A stretch of DNA of 37,146 bases from DAOTWY01 sp003696565 (GTDB lineage Bacteria > Chloroflexota > Anaerolineae > Aggregatilineales > Phototrophicaceae): NCBI GenBank assembly GCA_034435635.1, contig DAOTWY010000005.1, positions 1 to 37,146 of the forward strand, written 5' to 3'. The notes under the pieces were generated by a model. That model had not been told where the DNA came from. It saw only the letters and a list, made by a program, of their open reading frames with translations, and searched no databases. Positions 23,843-32,454 of the stretch are shown here, piece by piece. The translations under genes and the position numbers were made by a program. How positions within the stretch are numbered: the stretch's first letter is position 1; each line of letters starts with the position of its first letter.

Positions 23843-24666
23843 ATCTTCTGTAACACTCCACGAATAATTGTTTCCAACTTAGGAACAATCACCTTGCCAG
23901 TTTCTAAGACTTCTTCGTGATTCGTCTCAAACTCCACATCTGGCGAATCAATGGCAACATTTGTAATACCCGAACATGCCATCACACGCATCCCAGCATG
24001 GCGAGCCACAACGACTTCATGCGCAGTAGACATACCCGCTGCATCTGCACCAAGTATCCGCAACATACGCACTTCAGCAGGTGTTTCAAATGTTGGACCT
24101 GCTAAGCATACATAAACCCCTTCTCGCAAAGTGATGTTATTTTCCCGTGCGACATCCCGCGCGATGGCACGCAATTCTCTATCATAAGATTGTACCATGC
24201 CAGGAAAACGCGGACCGATTTCATCATCATTAGGTCCACGCAATGGGCTAAACCCTGCCATACCAACAAAGTTAATGTGATCTTGTAACAACATCACATC
24301 GCCAGCAGAATAATTCACATTCAATCCACCAGCAGCGTTAGTCAAGATAAGTGTTCGCACCCCCAAGTAATACATAATGCGAATTGGGAATGTAACCTGT
24401 TTAAGATCATATCCTTCATAAAAGTGTGCTCGTCCTTGTTGAGCAACAACAATTTTCCCCTCCAATTCGCCGATGACCAGCTGCCCACTATGACCTGCTA
24501 CTGTTGATTGGGGCCACCCCGGAATTTTATCATATGCAATGGCAACACGGTTTTCCAGTGTATCTGCCAGCTTGCCCAACCCAGACCCAAGCACTAAGCC
24601 GATTTCTGGTGTTTTATCCGTATATTGGCGGATGACATCAATCGCTTTCTTATAAATCTCTTGCAT
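23839..24666 (-). CDS. Purine nucleoside phosphorylase (trimeric type)
   Basis: 275-residue enzyme that splits inosine and guanosine (ribo- or deoxyribo-) with phosphate for purine salvage. It has the phosphate-binding GLVLGSGLGKLAD and VAGHSGQLVIGEL, the family signature TNAAGGLN, the purine-binding Glu in AGPTFETPAE, and Asn in CSGITNVA. The Glu/Asn pair points to 6-oxopurine specificity, as in the trimeric PNP-I class, rather than methylthioadenosine phosphorylase. AAAGGG lies about 8 bases before the ATG. It is divergent from the haem operon, with 108 bases between starts. Confidence 0.94.
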   Translation of the reverse strand: MQEIYKKAIDVIRQYTDKTPEIGLVLGSGLGKLADTLENRVAIAYDKIPGWPQSTVAGHSGQLVIGELEGKIVVAQQGRAHFYEGYDLKQVTFPIRIMYYLGVRTLILTNAAGGLNVNYSAGDVMLLQDHINFVGMAGFSPLRGPNDDEIGPRFPGMVQSYDRELRAIARDVARENNITLREGVYVCLAGPTFETPAEVRMLRILGADAAGMSTAHEVVVARHAGMRVMACSGITNVAIDSPDVEFETNHEEVLETGKVIVPKLETIIRGVLQKI

Positions 24667-24718
24667 AATCGTTTACCCTTTCTTAAGTTCATGTTATAAA
24701 CTAGTCAAACCTACAAAA

Positions 24719-24751
24719 AGCTCAAAAAAACTATAGAATATGAGCTATAAA
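24719..24751 (+). promoter_or_regulatory. Candidate promoter/operator of the haem-uptake operon
   Basis: A TATAAA -10 candidate (24746-24751) lies 23 bases before the first ATG. An inverted repeat AGCTCA (24719-24724) / TGAGCT (24741-24746) spans the spacer, where a repressor could block polymerase. No recognisable Fur or DtxR consensus is present; the assignment is tentative. Confidence 0.4.
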
Positions 24752-24774
24752 ATACGTTGACTAAGGAGAATATT

Positions 24775-26025
24775 ATGCGCGGGCTAATCATTGCCTGTCT
24801 ATTGTGCTTATTCACTCTGCCCATATTAGCACAAGAAACTGATGATGAAACTGTAATTGTAACGGATTTTTTTGGGAATGAGGTCACAATTTCTGATCGT
24901 TCTCGTATTATTAGCATCGGTGGCGCAGTCACAGAAGTGATTTATGAGCTTGGTTATGGCGATAACCTGATTGCTGTCGATGAATCCAGTATTTACCCAC
25001 AAGCAGCAACCGAATTACCACAAGTTGGCTACTTGCGTTTTCTTTCTGCTGAGCCAATTTTATCCTACAATCCGACGTTAATTATCACGACAGAAGATGC
25101 CGGACCACCCGAGGCTTTAGAACAATTACGAGCTGTGGGTATTCCGGTTTTAGTTGTGCCAGCAGAAGACACCTTACAGGGTGCAGTCGATAAAATCCGT
25201 CCAATTGCCGCCGCACTTAATCGTGTCGAAGAAGGCGAGCAGCTCATCGCTCAAATGCAAGCCGATATTGAACAAGCACAGGCACTCACTGCCAATTTGG
25301 AGGAGCGTCCGCGTGTGTTATTTGTCTTTGCTGGTAGTTCTGTGGCACTTGGCGTACTAGGGCAAGAAACCGGTGCCAATGAAATGTTAAGACTAGCCGG
25401 TGCCACCAATGTCATTGAAGATCAAACTGGGTATATTCCGCTTACTTCAGAGGCAATCGTCGCAGCAGCACCGGATATTATCGTCACCACATCATTGAGT
25501 GTTGAGCGTGTTGGGGGCTATGAGCGTTTCTTGCAGTTACCTGGTATTGCCCTAACACCTGCCGCAGAAAACGGTCGTATTATCTATGAAGGGTTGGATG
25601 ACCTTTATTTACTTGGTTTTACTCCGCGTCTAGGTGATGCTATTCTTGATCTAACTTACTTGCTTCATGAATCACTCCCCCGCCCTATTCCTGTTGTCAT
25701 CCGGTTAAATACATCCTTGAATTTGTTTGAAGATGCCATTGATGCTAGTGAGTTAGAAGATATCCTTATGGATACCACCGGCTTATATACCGTTTTTGCT
25801 CCAAGCGATACTGCTCTGGCTGATTTCACAGGGGAGCTTGATCCGGTACGTTATGTGATAGAAGGTGCTTATTCAATTGATGAGCTTACACCTGGCACAA
25901 CCCTGACTGCACTTGACGGTCATACCCTCACCATCACACAAGACTTGTTAGATGCGCTGGTTATCACTGATCTTGAAGCAGCTAATGGCATCATTCACGT
26001 TGTTGATATGGTATTAAGTGAATGA
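24775..26025 (+). CDS. Haem ABC transporter substrate-binding protein fused to a FAS1 domain
   Basis: 416-residue exported protein. Residues 1-19 are a signal peptide (CLFTLPILA). Residues about 25-300 are a helical-backbone metal-chelate binding domain, closest in style to HmuT: VYELGYGDNLIAVD-type start, LPQVGYLRFLSAEPILSYNP, EDAGPPEALEQLRAVGIPVLVVP. Residues about 311-414 are a fasciclin (FAS1) domain: NLFEDAIDASELEDIL, YTVFAPSDTALADF and a final NGIIHVVDMVL. The ATG at 24775 is chosen for AAGGAG about 7 bases upstream. The permease start overlaps its stop (ATGA). It probably captures haem outside the membrane; the FAS1 part is likely adhesive or protein-binding. Confidence 0.88.
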   Translation: MRGLIIACLLCLFTLPILAQETDDETVIVTDFFGNEVTISDRSRIISIGGAVTEVIYELGYGDNLIAVDESSIYPQAATELPQVGYLRFLSAEPILSYNPTLIITTEDAGPPEALEQLRAVGIPVLVVPAEDTLQGAVDKIRPIAAALNRVEEGEQLIAQMQADIEQAQALTANLEERPRVLFVFAGSSVALGVLGQETGANEMLRLAGATNVIEDQTGYIPLTSEAIVAAAPDIIVTTSLSVERVGGYERFLQLPGIALTPAAENGRIIYEGLDDLYLLGFTPRLGDAILDLTYLLHESLPRPIPVVIRLNTSLNLFEDAIDASELEDILMDTTGLYTVFAPSDTALADFTGELDPVRYVIEGAYSIDELTPGTTLTALDGHTLTITQDLLDALVITDLEAANGIIHVVDMVLSE

Positions 26026-27170
26026 GTTCAACAAGCCAAGTGCAAGTAAAAACAACAACTCAACGCATTCAAATTACCCCAGCCCGTCGTCGTGGACCGC
26101 TTGTGATGGCGGGTTTATGGGTCTTTCTTATCATTAGCACAATTGCCTCAATCGGTATTGGACAAGTTGAGATCGAACCTGATCAAATTATTACTATCCT
26201 ATTGGATGAAATTCATGTCGCATCACCTACTATCACCATTGGTGACTTTAACCTACCAGCAGATTACACAACTGTCCAAAAAGGCACTGTTACCATCATC
26301 CGCTTGCCACGGGTGATCTTAGGCTTGATGGTTGGTGCAGCATTAGCCGCAGCAGGGACATTGATTCAGGGGATGTTTCGTAATCCATTAGCAGACCCCG
26401 GTTTAATTGGTATCTCTGGCGGGGCGGCATTCAGTGCTGCATTGATGATCGTACTAGGAAATACAGTTTTCAGTGGGTTAAGTGATTTGCTAAATCAGTT
26501 TGGCATTCGTCCGGTGCCAATTGCTGCGTTTTTAGGTGGCATTATCACAACGTTTCTTATCTATCGTTTGGCAACTGTTAACGGCAGAACCAGTGTTCCG
26601 ACGATGTTATTAGCCGGTATCGCCATCAATTCACTAGCTGGAGCGGGCATCGGCTTATTAATCTCATTTGCGGACGATAACCAAGTACGTGATATTACAT
26701 TTTGGAATTTGGGTAGCTTGGTTGATGTCACATGGGAACGGGTAGAGACCACAGCCCCGTTCATCCTGATTTCAATATTACCGATGTTGTTCCTCTCACG
26801 TCAGTTAAATGCCTTGTTATTAGGTGAAACAGAAGCACAACACCTAGGTGTAAACGTTCAGCGCACCAAACAAGCTGTTGTACTGCTATCTGCCCTAGCG
26901 GTAGGGGCAAGTGTTTCCGCCGCCGGAATCATCGGATTTGTTGGACTGGTTGTGCCACATTTGGTGCGTTTAATGGTTGGTCCTGATCACCGCTATGTGA
27001 TTCCTGGCTCACTATTACTTGGTGCCGGGCTGCTCGTCACAGCAGATTTAGCTGCCCGCAATCTTACCGGAGGAAGTGAGATTTTACTTGGTGTCGTCAC
27101 TGCCTTAATCGGCGCACCTTTCTTCCTGTATTTACTTTTAAGAGACCGCCAACGAGGTGCCTTAATATGA
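26022..27170 (+). CDS. Haem/iron-chelate ABC transporter permease (FecCD family)
   Basis: 382-residue inner-membrane permease with many hydrophobic segments. Conserved FecCD/BtuC signatures include RLPRVILGLMVGAALAAAGTLIQGMFRNPLADPGLIGISGGAA and, near the end, AAGIIGFVGLVVPHLVRLMVGPDHR, the ATPase-contacting helix region. The first about 25 residues are a hydrophilic cytoplasmic lead. Starts and stops overlap both neighbours by ATGA, so binding protein, permease and ATPase form one coupled unit. Substrate (haem) is inferred from the neighbouring HmuT-like and ABM proteins. Confidence 0.93.
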   Translation: MSSTSQVQVKTTTQRIQITPARRRGPLVMAGLWVFLIISTIASIGIGQVEIEPDQIITILLDEIHVASPTITIGDFNLPADYTTVQKGTVTIIRLPRVILGLMVGAALAAAGTLIQGMFRNPLADPGLIGISGGAAFSAALMIVLGNTVFSGLSDLLNQFGIRPVPIAAFLGGIITTFLIYRLATVNGRTSVPTMLLAGIAINSLAGAGIGLLISFADDNQVRDITFWNLGSLVDVTWERVETTAPFILISILPMLFLSRQLNALLLGETEAQHLGVNVQRTKQAVVLLSALAVGASVSAAGIIGFVGLVVPHLVRLMVGPDHRYVIPGSLLLGAGLLVTADLAARNLTGGSEILLGVVTALIGAPFFLYLLLRDRQRGALI

Positions 27171-27961
27171 GTATTGAAGCCAAAGACCTGACCGTTAAAG
27201 TCAATCGCAATACCATTTTAGTTAACCAGGTCAGTTTAACAATTCACCCAGGGGAAATATTGGCAGTTGTTGGACCAAACGGTGCAGGCAAATCCACCTT
27301 ATTACGTGCAATCACAGGGGATATAAAAGTCGATTCTGGCAGTGTGTGGATGGATGGTCAACCATTAGAACAATGGAAACTCGGCGAGCGCGCTAAAGTG
27401 CGTGCGGTTTTGTCACAAACATCTGTGTTAAGCTTTGCTTTCACAGTGTTAGAAGTCGTGTTAATGGGGCGCGGACCACACCTTAACGGCAGCGCAGAAA
27501 CCAAACGTGATTATGCTATCGCTTATGAAGCACTTGCTGCCGCAGAGGTTGAACACCTGGCAGAACGGTATTTCACCACGCTTTCCGGTGGGGAAAAACA
27601 ACGGGTTCAACTAGCGCGCGTCTTAGCACAAATTTGGGAAACACCCCCTAATAATGGCAATCGTTATTTGTTTATGGATGAACCCACAAATAACCTTGAC
27701 CTCACTCATCAACACCGAGCTTTACAAATCGCACGACAGTTAGCAAACCAACAAGTTGGTGTTATGGTTATTTTGCATGATTTAAATCTTGCGGCACAAT
27801 ATGCAGATCGCATTATGATCATGCACCGTGGTGAGGAGGTTATCACTGGTAATCCCTGCCAAGTCCTGACACCGCAATATATCGAGCCAGTATTTAATAT
27901 TCCAATCATCGTCACACAACACCCAACGTTAAATCGTCCGTTGATTGTTTCTACAGCATAA
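27167..27961 (+). CDS. Haem ABC transporter ATP-binding protein (HmuV-like)
   Basis: 264-residue ABC ATPase. Walker A GPNGAGKST (about 36-44), signature LSGGEKQRVQLARVLAQIWE and Walker B YLFMDEPTNNLDL, with the H-loop in VILHDLNLAA. The LAQIWE segment after the signature and the inserted PPNNGNRYL are typical of HmuV-type haem ATPases rather than vitamin B12 or siderophore ones. ATGA overlap with the permease; the ABM protein follows 9 bases later with its own AAGGAG. Confidence 0.93.
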   Translation: MSIEAKDLTVKVNRNTILVNQVSLTIHPGEILAVVGPNGAGKSTLLRAITGDIKVDSGSVWMDGQPLEQWKLGERAKVRAVLSQTSVLSFAFTVLEVVLMGRGPHLNGSAETKRDYAIAYEALAAAEVEHLAERYFTTLSGGEKQRVQLARVLAQIWETPPNNGNRYLFMDEPTNNLDLTHQHRALQIARQLANQQVGVMVILHDLNLAAQYADRIMIMHRGEEVITGNPCQVLTPQYIEPVFNIPIIVTQHPTLNRPLIVSTA

Positions 27962-27970
27962 GGAGTAAAT

Positions 27971-28270
27971 ATGTTTGTTGTTTGTAACCGCATTCCCGTC
28001 AACCCAGAACATGCACAAGCGTTTGAAGCAGCGTTTGCCCAACGCGCCGGTTTGGTCGATCAAATGCCGGGGTTTATCGCCTATCAATTGTTACGCCCCA
28101 CAACAGAAGGTGCGCCGTATGTGGTCATGACAACTTGGGAAAGCGCAGCACACTTCCACGCCTGGACACAATCTCCAGATTTTCAACAAGGTCATGCTCG
28201 TTCCGGCACACTACCTAAAGAGACGTTTCTGGGTCGCCCCGTGTTAGAAACCTTTGAAATCATCAGTTGA
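27971..28270 (+). CDS. Antibiotic biosynthesis monooxygenase-domain protein, probable haem-degrading (HmoA/IsdG-like)
   Basis: 99-residue single ABM-fold protein: VVCNRIPVNPEHAQAFEAAFAQRAGLVDQMPGFIAYQLLRP, then YVVMTTWESAAHFHAWTQS. Length and pattern match the HmoA/IsdG family, which opens the haem ring to free iron. His residues in AHFHAW could act as or lie near a haem ligand. It directly follows a haem-type ABC transporter with AAGGAG 7 bases before the ATG, giving an uptake-then-degradation operon. Members of this fold also include quinol monooxygenases, so the context carries the assignment. Confidence 0.82.
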   Translation: MFVVCNRIPVNPEHAQAFEAAFAQRAGLVDQMPGFIAYQLLRPTTEGAPYVVMTTWESAAHFHAWTQSPDFQQGHARSGTLPKETFLGRPVLETFEIIS

Positions 28271-28276
28271 AATCAT

Positions 28277-28353
28277 TTTGTAACAATTTACAAACCATTT
28301 GTGCGAAAAATAAATGAAATTTTCTAAATTTTTGCAACAAAATGGTTTACAAT
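28277..28353 (+). promoter_or_regulatory. AT-rich region with nested inverted repeats and a -10
   Basis: The 114-base gap after the haem operon has TTTGTAA/TTACAAA (28277-28283, 28288-28294) and a longer-range pair, AAACCATTTGT (28292-28302) with ACAAAATGGTTT (28337-28348). A TACAAT -10 (28348-28353) would start transcription about 25 bases before the small gene. The repeats could be a terminator of the haem operon, operators, or both. Confidence 0.4.
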
Positions 28354-28384
28354 AGGGGCATGTGGATTGTTTAGCGAGGGTGTT

Positions 28385-28624
28385 ATGAGTGTCTCTACCA
28401 CTGAAAAGATTGTCGCCCATTATGCTGAGGCATATCAAAAGTTATATAATCGTGCCCCCAAAGATCTGCGAATGATTGATAATGACTGGGTCATCGTTAA
28501 TGGTGCCCGGATGCGTGTGCGTGAATTAGAATATCTGACCGAGCAGCTGCACAAAGAATATAACCAGGGCAAAGAAGAAAAACGAAATGTTGTGTTGCGT
28601 CTATTGAAATGGTTTAAGGGTTAA
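28385..28624 (+). CDS. Small protein of unknown function upstream of a K+ channel
   Basis: 79-residue soluble, charged protein; not recognised. It is mostly helical: TEKIVAHYAEAYQKLYNRAPKDL, a short strand pair DWVIVNGARMRV, and a Lys/Glu-rich C-terminal helix ending LRLLKWFKG. The ATG at 28385 is chosen for GAGGG 5 bases before it; an upstream in-frame start at 28367 lacks an SD. The stop codon TAA abuts the start TTG of the channel gene, so translation is probably coupled and the protein may act with the channel. That link is inference from position. Confidence 0.7.
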   Translation: MSVSTTEKIVAHYAEAYQKLYNRAPKDLRMIDNDWVIVNGARMRVRELEYLTEQLHKEYNQGKEEKRNVVLRLLKWFKG

Positions 28625-30622
28625 TTGAAATCATTTGAACAACTACAACGTCAGTTTCGCTTTGCCATCATCGCCGCTGCTGTGATTTTCCCTTTAGGGA
28701 CTGTGGGCTATATGCTCACAGAAAATATGTACTTCGGTGATGCACTTTGGCTGACGATTGTCACACTTGGCACAATTGGTTACGGCGATATTGTGCCAGA
28801 AACATCAGCTGGAAAAATCTTTACCATTCTTTTGATCTTTTTGGGTTTAGGTGTCGTCGCCATCAGTGCGCAATCCGCCATTGAATTTCTGATTAGCCCA
28901 GATATTCGGCGGATTCGCCGGCGACGATTAGCAGAACGCAAAATTAAACAAATCAAAAACCACTTTATTATTTGTGGAGAAGGCGAACTGGTCGATAAGA
29001 CCATTAGTTATCTGATACGACGCGCAGAATTGCGTCGTGAACACCAGCGTGAAGCGATTGCTGCGCCGATTCAACATCATCTAGACCGCTTTTTAGGCAA
29101 AAACTTATTCCGCCAATTCATAGAAAACCTGATCTTACAGTTCTTATATTGGCGACATCGCGGGCAAACGATCTTAGATGTCATTGTTGTTATCACAGAG
29201 GATGAAGAGTATGCCAGCACCCTCAGCGCGTCGGGATTGTTAGTTGTCAATGATGATCCAACTGATGACCGTACACTGCGCCGTGCGAATATCGCCCATG
29301 CGCGTGCTATGCTGGTTATTTTAGAAAACGATGCCGATACCCTGTTAACTGTACTAACAGCACGCAGCCGCAATCATAACTTGTATCTAACAGCCGCTAC
29401 TCAAAATGATAAACTCAATATGAAAATTATCCGGGTAGGAGCCAATAACGTCTTGCCACCGTTTGAAATCGCCGGACAATTTTTGAACAATGCCACACTA
29501 CGCCCAGTAGTCAATGATTTTTATAACAGCATCTTATTTGATCAAAAAGCCAGTTATCAAATTGTCCAGCTTTATATTGCAGAAGGTTCAAGTTGGGTTG
29601 GTAAATCAATTGATGATCTACAATTACGTGAGCGTTTTTCAACCGGCATCATCGGGCTAAGAACTTATTACGGACGATATTTTTATGCCCCTAGCCATCA
29701 TCATGTATTTGAAGCAGGGGATATCGTGTTAGCTGTTACCCCTGGCGCGCAAATTCAACGCCTACAACAAGACTGCATGATCACTGCATCACCAGCCGCA
29801 AACCCACCAGACCCACCGAACTGGCAGCGAATCCCGCCAATCCATACACCACTCACTAGCCCTAAAATTTATTCGCTTAAAGAAGCGGAAAAGATGATTG
29901 ATGAGTCATCACAGCACTATATCATCTGTGGAGAAGGTACACTTGTACGTGCTGCTCTAGATTTTTTGAATCCCGCACGCCCATTTATCGTTATTAGCCA
30001 CAACGATAACGAGCTAACCAGCGATATGATGAAGCGTGGGTTTCGGGTCGTGCATGGCAACGCAGCAGAAGACGACACGCTACAGCGCGCTAATGTTAAG
30101 CAAGCTCTGGCAATTATGATCGTTATTGAGGATAAAGCCGAAAGCGTATTAACCACACTCAATGCCCGCAGTATGAATAAAGAGCTTTTAATTATCGCAA
30201 CAGCCACCAGTGATGACATGATCCCACGCTTGCGGCGAGCAGGTGCAGACCGTGTTGTGTCCCCGTTTCGCATCGCCGCACAATTTGTTTTACTGGCAAC
30301 CATTCGCCCAGTAGTTAGCGACTTTTTGCAACACGTTTTATACAATTATCAAGCAGGTATTGAGACAACCGAGCTTTATATGCAAGATAATACCCCCTGG
30401 ATCGGGCACACCATTGAAGAAACACGCCTAGGTGAACTCTATAAAGCTTGGGTCATTGGCGTAAGACAAACTAATGGACGCTTTATTTATGCACCGTCAG
30501 AAAAACACGTTATCCAAGTAGGAGATGTGTTGGTTGTGATTACGCCAATGCAACATGCAGATACAATTCGGCTCATCGCACATGGGGGTATTAGCCAGCG
30601 TCCCCGGACAATGCGTCTATAA
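28625..30622 (+). CDS. Two-TM potassium channel with two tandem RCK (TrkA) modules
   Basis: 665-residue membrane protein. TM1 (about 13-33), pore helix with selectivity filter TIGYGD (50-55), TM2 (about 65-88). Two RCK modules follow: TrkA-N about 112-290 and TrkA-C about 313-376; then TrkA-N about 431-560 and TrkA-C about 590-655. RCK1 has a basic helical insertion (about 129-183). Both glycine loops are degenerate (GEGELV 118-123, GEGTLV 436-441). A tetramer would carry eight RCK modules without internal re-initiation, unlike MthK. The start is TTG at 28625, right after the previous TAA, with AAGGG 4 bases away. Its 3' end overlaps the convergent gene by 32 bases. Confidence 0.9.
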   Translation: MKSFEQLQRQFRFAIIAAAVIFPLGTVGYMLTENMYFGDALWLTIVTLGTIGYGDIVPETSAGKIFTILLIFLGLGVVAISAQSAIEFLISPDIRRIRRRRLAERKIKQIKNHFIICGEGELVDKTISYLIRRAELRREHQREAIAAPIQHHLDRFLGKNLFRQFIENLILQFLYWRHRGQTILDVIVVITEDEEYASTLSASGLLVVNDDPTDDRTLRRANIAHARAMLVILENDADTLLTVLTARSRNHNLYLTAATQNDKLNMKIIRVGANNVLPPFEIAGQFLNNATLRPVVNDFYNSILFDQKASYQIVQLYIAEGSSWVGKSIDDLQLRERFSTGIIGLRTYYGRYFYAPSHHHVFEAGDIVLAVTPGAQIQRLQQDCMITASPAANPPDPPNWQRIPPIHTPLTSPKIYSLKEAEKMIDESSQHYIICGEGTLVRAALDFLNPARPFIVISHNDNELTSDMMKRGFRVVHGNAAEDDTLQRANVKQALAIMIVIEDKAESVLTTLNARSMNKELLIIATATSDDMIPRLRRAGADRVVSPFRIAAQFVLLATIRPVVSDFLQHVLYNYQAGIETTELYMQDNTPWIGHTIEETRLGELYKAWVIGVRQTNGRFIYAPSEKHVIQVGDVLVVITPMQHADTIRLIAHGGISQRPRTMRL

Positions 30623-30995
30623 GCCTCACCGCTTTTTGAATGGAGCCAGCGACACGCACCCGTCCCCGGTTGCGCTTGTAGTAGCGATTAAGAATAATCG
30701 ACGCGATCATCAAACTGAGCGGATTCGTGAGCAAGAAACCATGCCCCACCCCCACAAACAGCCGAAAGTTAGGCGGCATCACATTACACAAAATGCCAAT
30801 TTCCTGCAAAATCCCGCGCAGATTAGGCAGTTCTGCCCCCGCTGCAAGATAGAGAATCACGCTAACTGGATGATCCACCTCACGCACCATCATCGGGAGT
30901 TTGCCCTCCATCACGGCGTATGTTTCAACATCAAACTCACCTTCTAAGGTGCATAGAATAATGTCATCTGTATACCAAGTTAGTGTTGCCGACAT
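30591..30995 (-). CDS. Small protein, possibly STAS/SpoIIAA-like
   Basis: 134-residue soluble protein. The alternating pattern (WYTDDIILCTLEGEFDVETY, helix, HPVSVILYLAAGAELPNLRGILQEI, FRLFVGVGHGFLLTNP, then a basic segment and a final helix) resembles a STAS or SpoIIAA-like alpha/beta fold, but there is no clear phosphorylatable Ser motif. AGAAGG lies about 8 bases before the ATG. It is alone on this strand, and its last 32 bases are antisense to the channel gene's end. Fold assignment is tentative and function unknown. Confidence 0.65.
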   Translation of the reverse strand: MSATLTWYTDDIILCTLEGEFDVETYAVMEGKLPMMVREVDHPVSVILYLAAGAELPNLRGILQEIGILCNVMPPNFRLFVGVGHGFLLTNPLSLMIASIILNRYYKRNRGRVRVAGSIQKAVRLIDALSGDAG

Positions 30996-31013
30996 TTTTC
31001 AACCTTCTCTCTT

Positions 31014-31040
31014 TTGATTCACATAAAAGCACGCTATCAT
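31014..31040 (+). promoter_or_regulatory. Candidate promoter of the hisZ operon
   Basis: TTGATT (31014-31019) and TATCAT (31035-31040) are separated by 15 bases, shorter than ideal, 32 bases before the hisZ GTG. Confidence 0.35.
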
Positions 31041-31072
31041 GGGGCAAGTCTGAAAATAGAATTGAGTGAGCA

Positions 31073-32452
31073 GTGAAACCACTAACCCTTAAACACGATG
31101 GACAACCTCTCAATCAATTGATCGCCAAATTACAGGGACACATGACACGCTATGGCTATCAACTTATCGAAACACCAATTATCGAAAAAGCGGATTTATT
31201 CCTAACGAAAGCTGGCGATCAAGTTGCAGAACGTTTATTCACGTTCGAGCGTCATGGGCATAACCTGGCATTGCGTCCAGAGTTTACCGCAGCTGCCGCG
31301 CATCTTTATATTACAACAAAACATAAAACCCCAGTGCGTTGGCAGTTCAACGGTCCAATTTTTGAAGATAACCCATCCGATCCTACACAACAGTATCAAC
31401 ATTACAGCAGTGGCGCAGAACTAATCGGTTTGGCAGGACCAATCGCCGAAGCAGAAATTATCAGCATGGCAGTACAGGGATTAAAAGAGTTAGAAATTGA
31501 AGATTGGACATTGGTCATTGGGCATGTAGGGTTAACTCGGCATCTTTTAGCAAGCTTTGACCTTGATCCACGTACACAGCATTTCATCCTGTCTCATCGG
31601 GATATGCTCCGCTATGGGTCAAAAGGGAAAATCAATCTATTAGCCCTACTCGCACAATACATCCCATATATGGAACGTCAACATCCAGAATATATCAGCC
31701 AAAACAGTGCGGAAGATTTATTAGAGGTATTACTGAATACCACCGCCAATGCCAGCACAATGGGCGGGCGTTCTCGTGATGATATTGCACGGCGACTCCT
31801 TAGAAAACGACAGCAAGGGGCACAAGCTACACAAATTAAAGATGCTCTTTATTTTCTGCAGAAATGGATGAACATTCGCTCTACCCCGGCATGGGCGATG
31901 GATGATATTGAGAATTTTGTCGGTTATGATGTTGATGCAGCGGCACTTTATGCGGACTGGCAAACGGTTATTCAACTGTTACAAGCATATCAAATCCCAT
32001 TGGAACGTGTGATGATTCAACCAGATTTGGCACGTACCTGGGATTATTACACAGGGCTTGTCTTTGAAATCCGTACAGAAACCGGGTTACAGCTCGCCGG
32101 TGGTGGACGATACGACGAACTCACTCGTTTAATCGGTGGGGTTGATTCGGTGCCGGCTGTTGGTTTTGCCTATTATGTGGATCGCCTGCTTCGTATCTTA
32201 CCTAAAGCTCATATTGAACAGCCACGCACGTTTTATTTGTTGATGAATGTTTCTAACAGTGCTATTGCTGCCCAATGGGCAACTGAACTACGGAAACGCA
32301 GCATCAACATTATTTTGACCGATCAAGCTGAACACACTGCCAATGCTATCATCTCATTGCAAGTTGATACGAACGGCAACCTACTCCTTGGACGCAAAAC
32401 CTACACATTTGAGACAATTGATTTACTCGTTAAAACACTCAACGGACGTTAA
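31073..32452 (+). CDS. hisZ: HisZ-like ATP phosphoribosyltransferase regulatory subunit
   Basis: 459-residue class II aminoacyl-tRNA synthetase-like protein. Motif 2 region NLALRPEFTAAAAHLYI, the histidine-binding region RTWDYYTGLVFEI and motif 3 AGGGRYDELTRLIGG are present. The anticodon-binding C-terminal domain is short and poorly matched, and the HisRS R-G-L-D-Y-Y signature is changed, so HisZ fits better than a working histidyl-tRNA synthetase. HisG begins 2 bases after its stop, strong support for a regulatory partner. The start is GTG at 31073 with a weak SD. It is longer than many HisZ (about 320-400) but near HisRS length. Confidence 0.8.
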   Translation: MKPLTLKHDGQPLNQLIAKLQGHMTRYGYQLIETPIIEKADLFLTKAGDQVAERLFTFERHGHNLALRPEFTAAAAHLYITTKHKTPVRWQFNGPIFEDNPSDPTQQYQHYSSGAELIGLAGPIAEAEIISMAVQGLKELEIEDWTLVIGHVGLTRHLLASFDLDPRTQHFILSHRDMLRYGSKGKINLLALLAQYIPYMERQHPEYISQNSAEDLLEVLLNTTANASTMGGRSRDDIARRLLRKRQQGAQATQIKDALYFLQKWMNIRSTPAWAMDDIENFVGYDVDAAALYADWQTVIQLLQAYQIPLERVMIQPDLARTWDYYTGLVFEIRTETGLQLAGGGRYDELTRLIGGVDSVPAVGFAYYVDRLLRILPKAHIEQPRTFYLLMNVSNSAIAAQWATELRKRSINIILTDQAEHTANAIISLQVDTNGNLLLGRKTYTFETIDLLVKTLNGR

Positions 32453-32454
32453 GT

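Noticed and set aside
31073..32452. Reading this gene as histidyl-tRNA synthetase
   Set aside because: The histidine-binding signature is altered, the C-terminal domain is degenerate and hisG is 2 bases away. HisZ fits better, though not with certainty.
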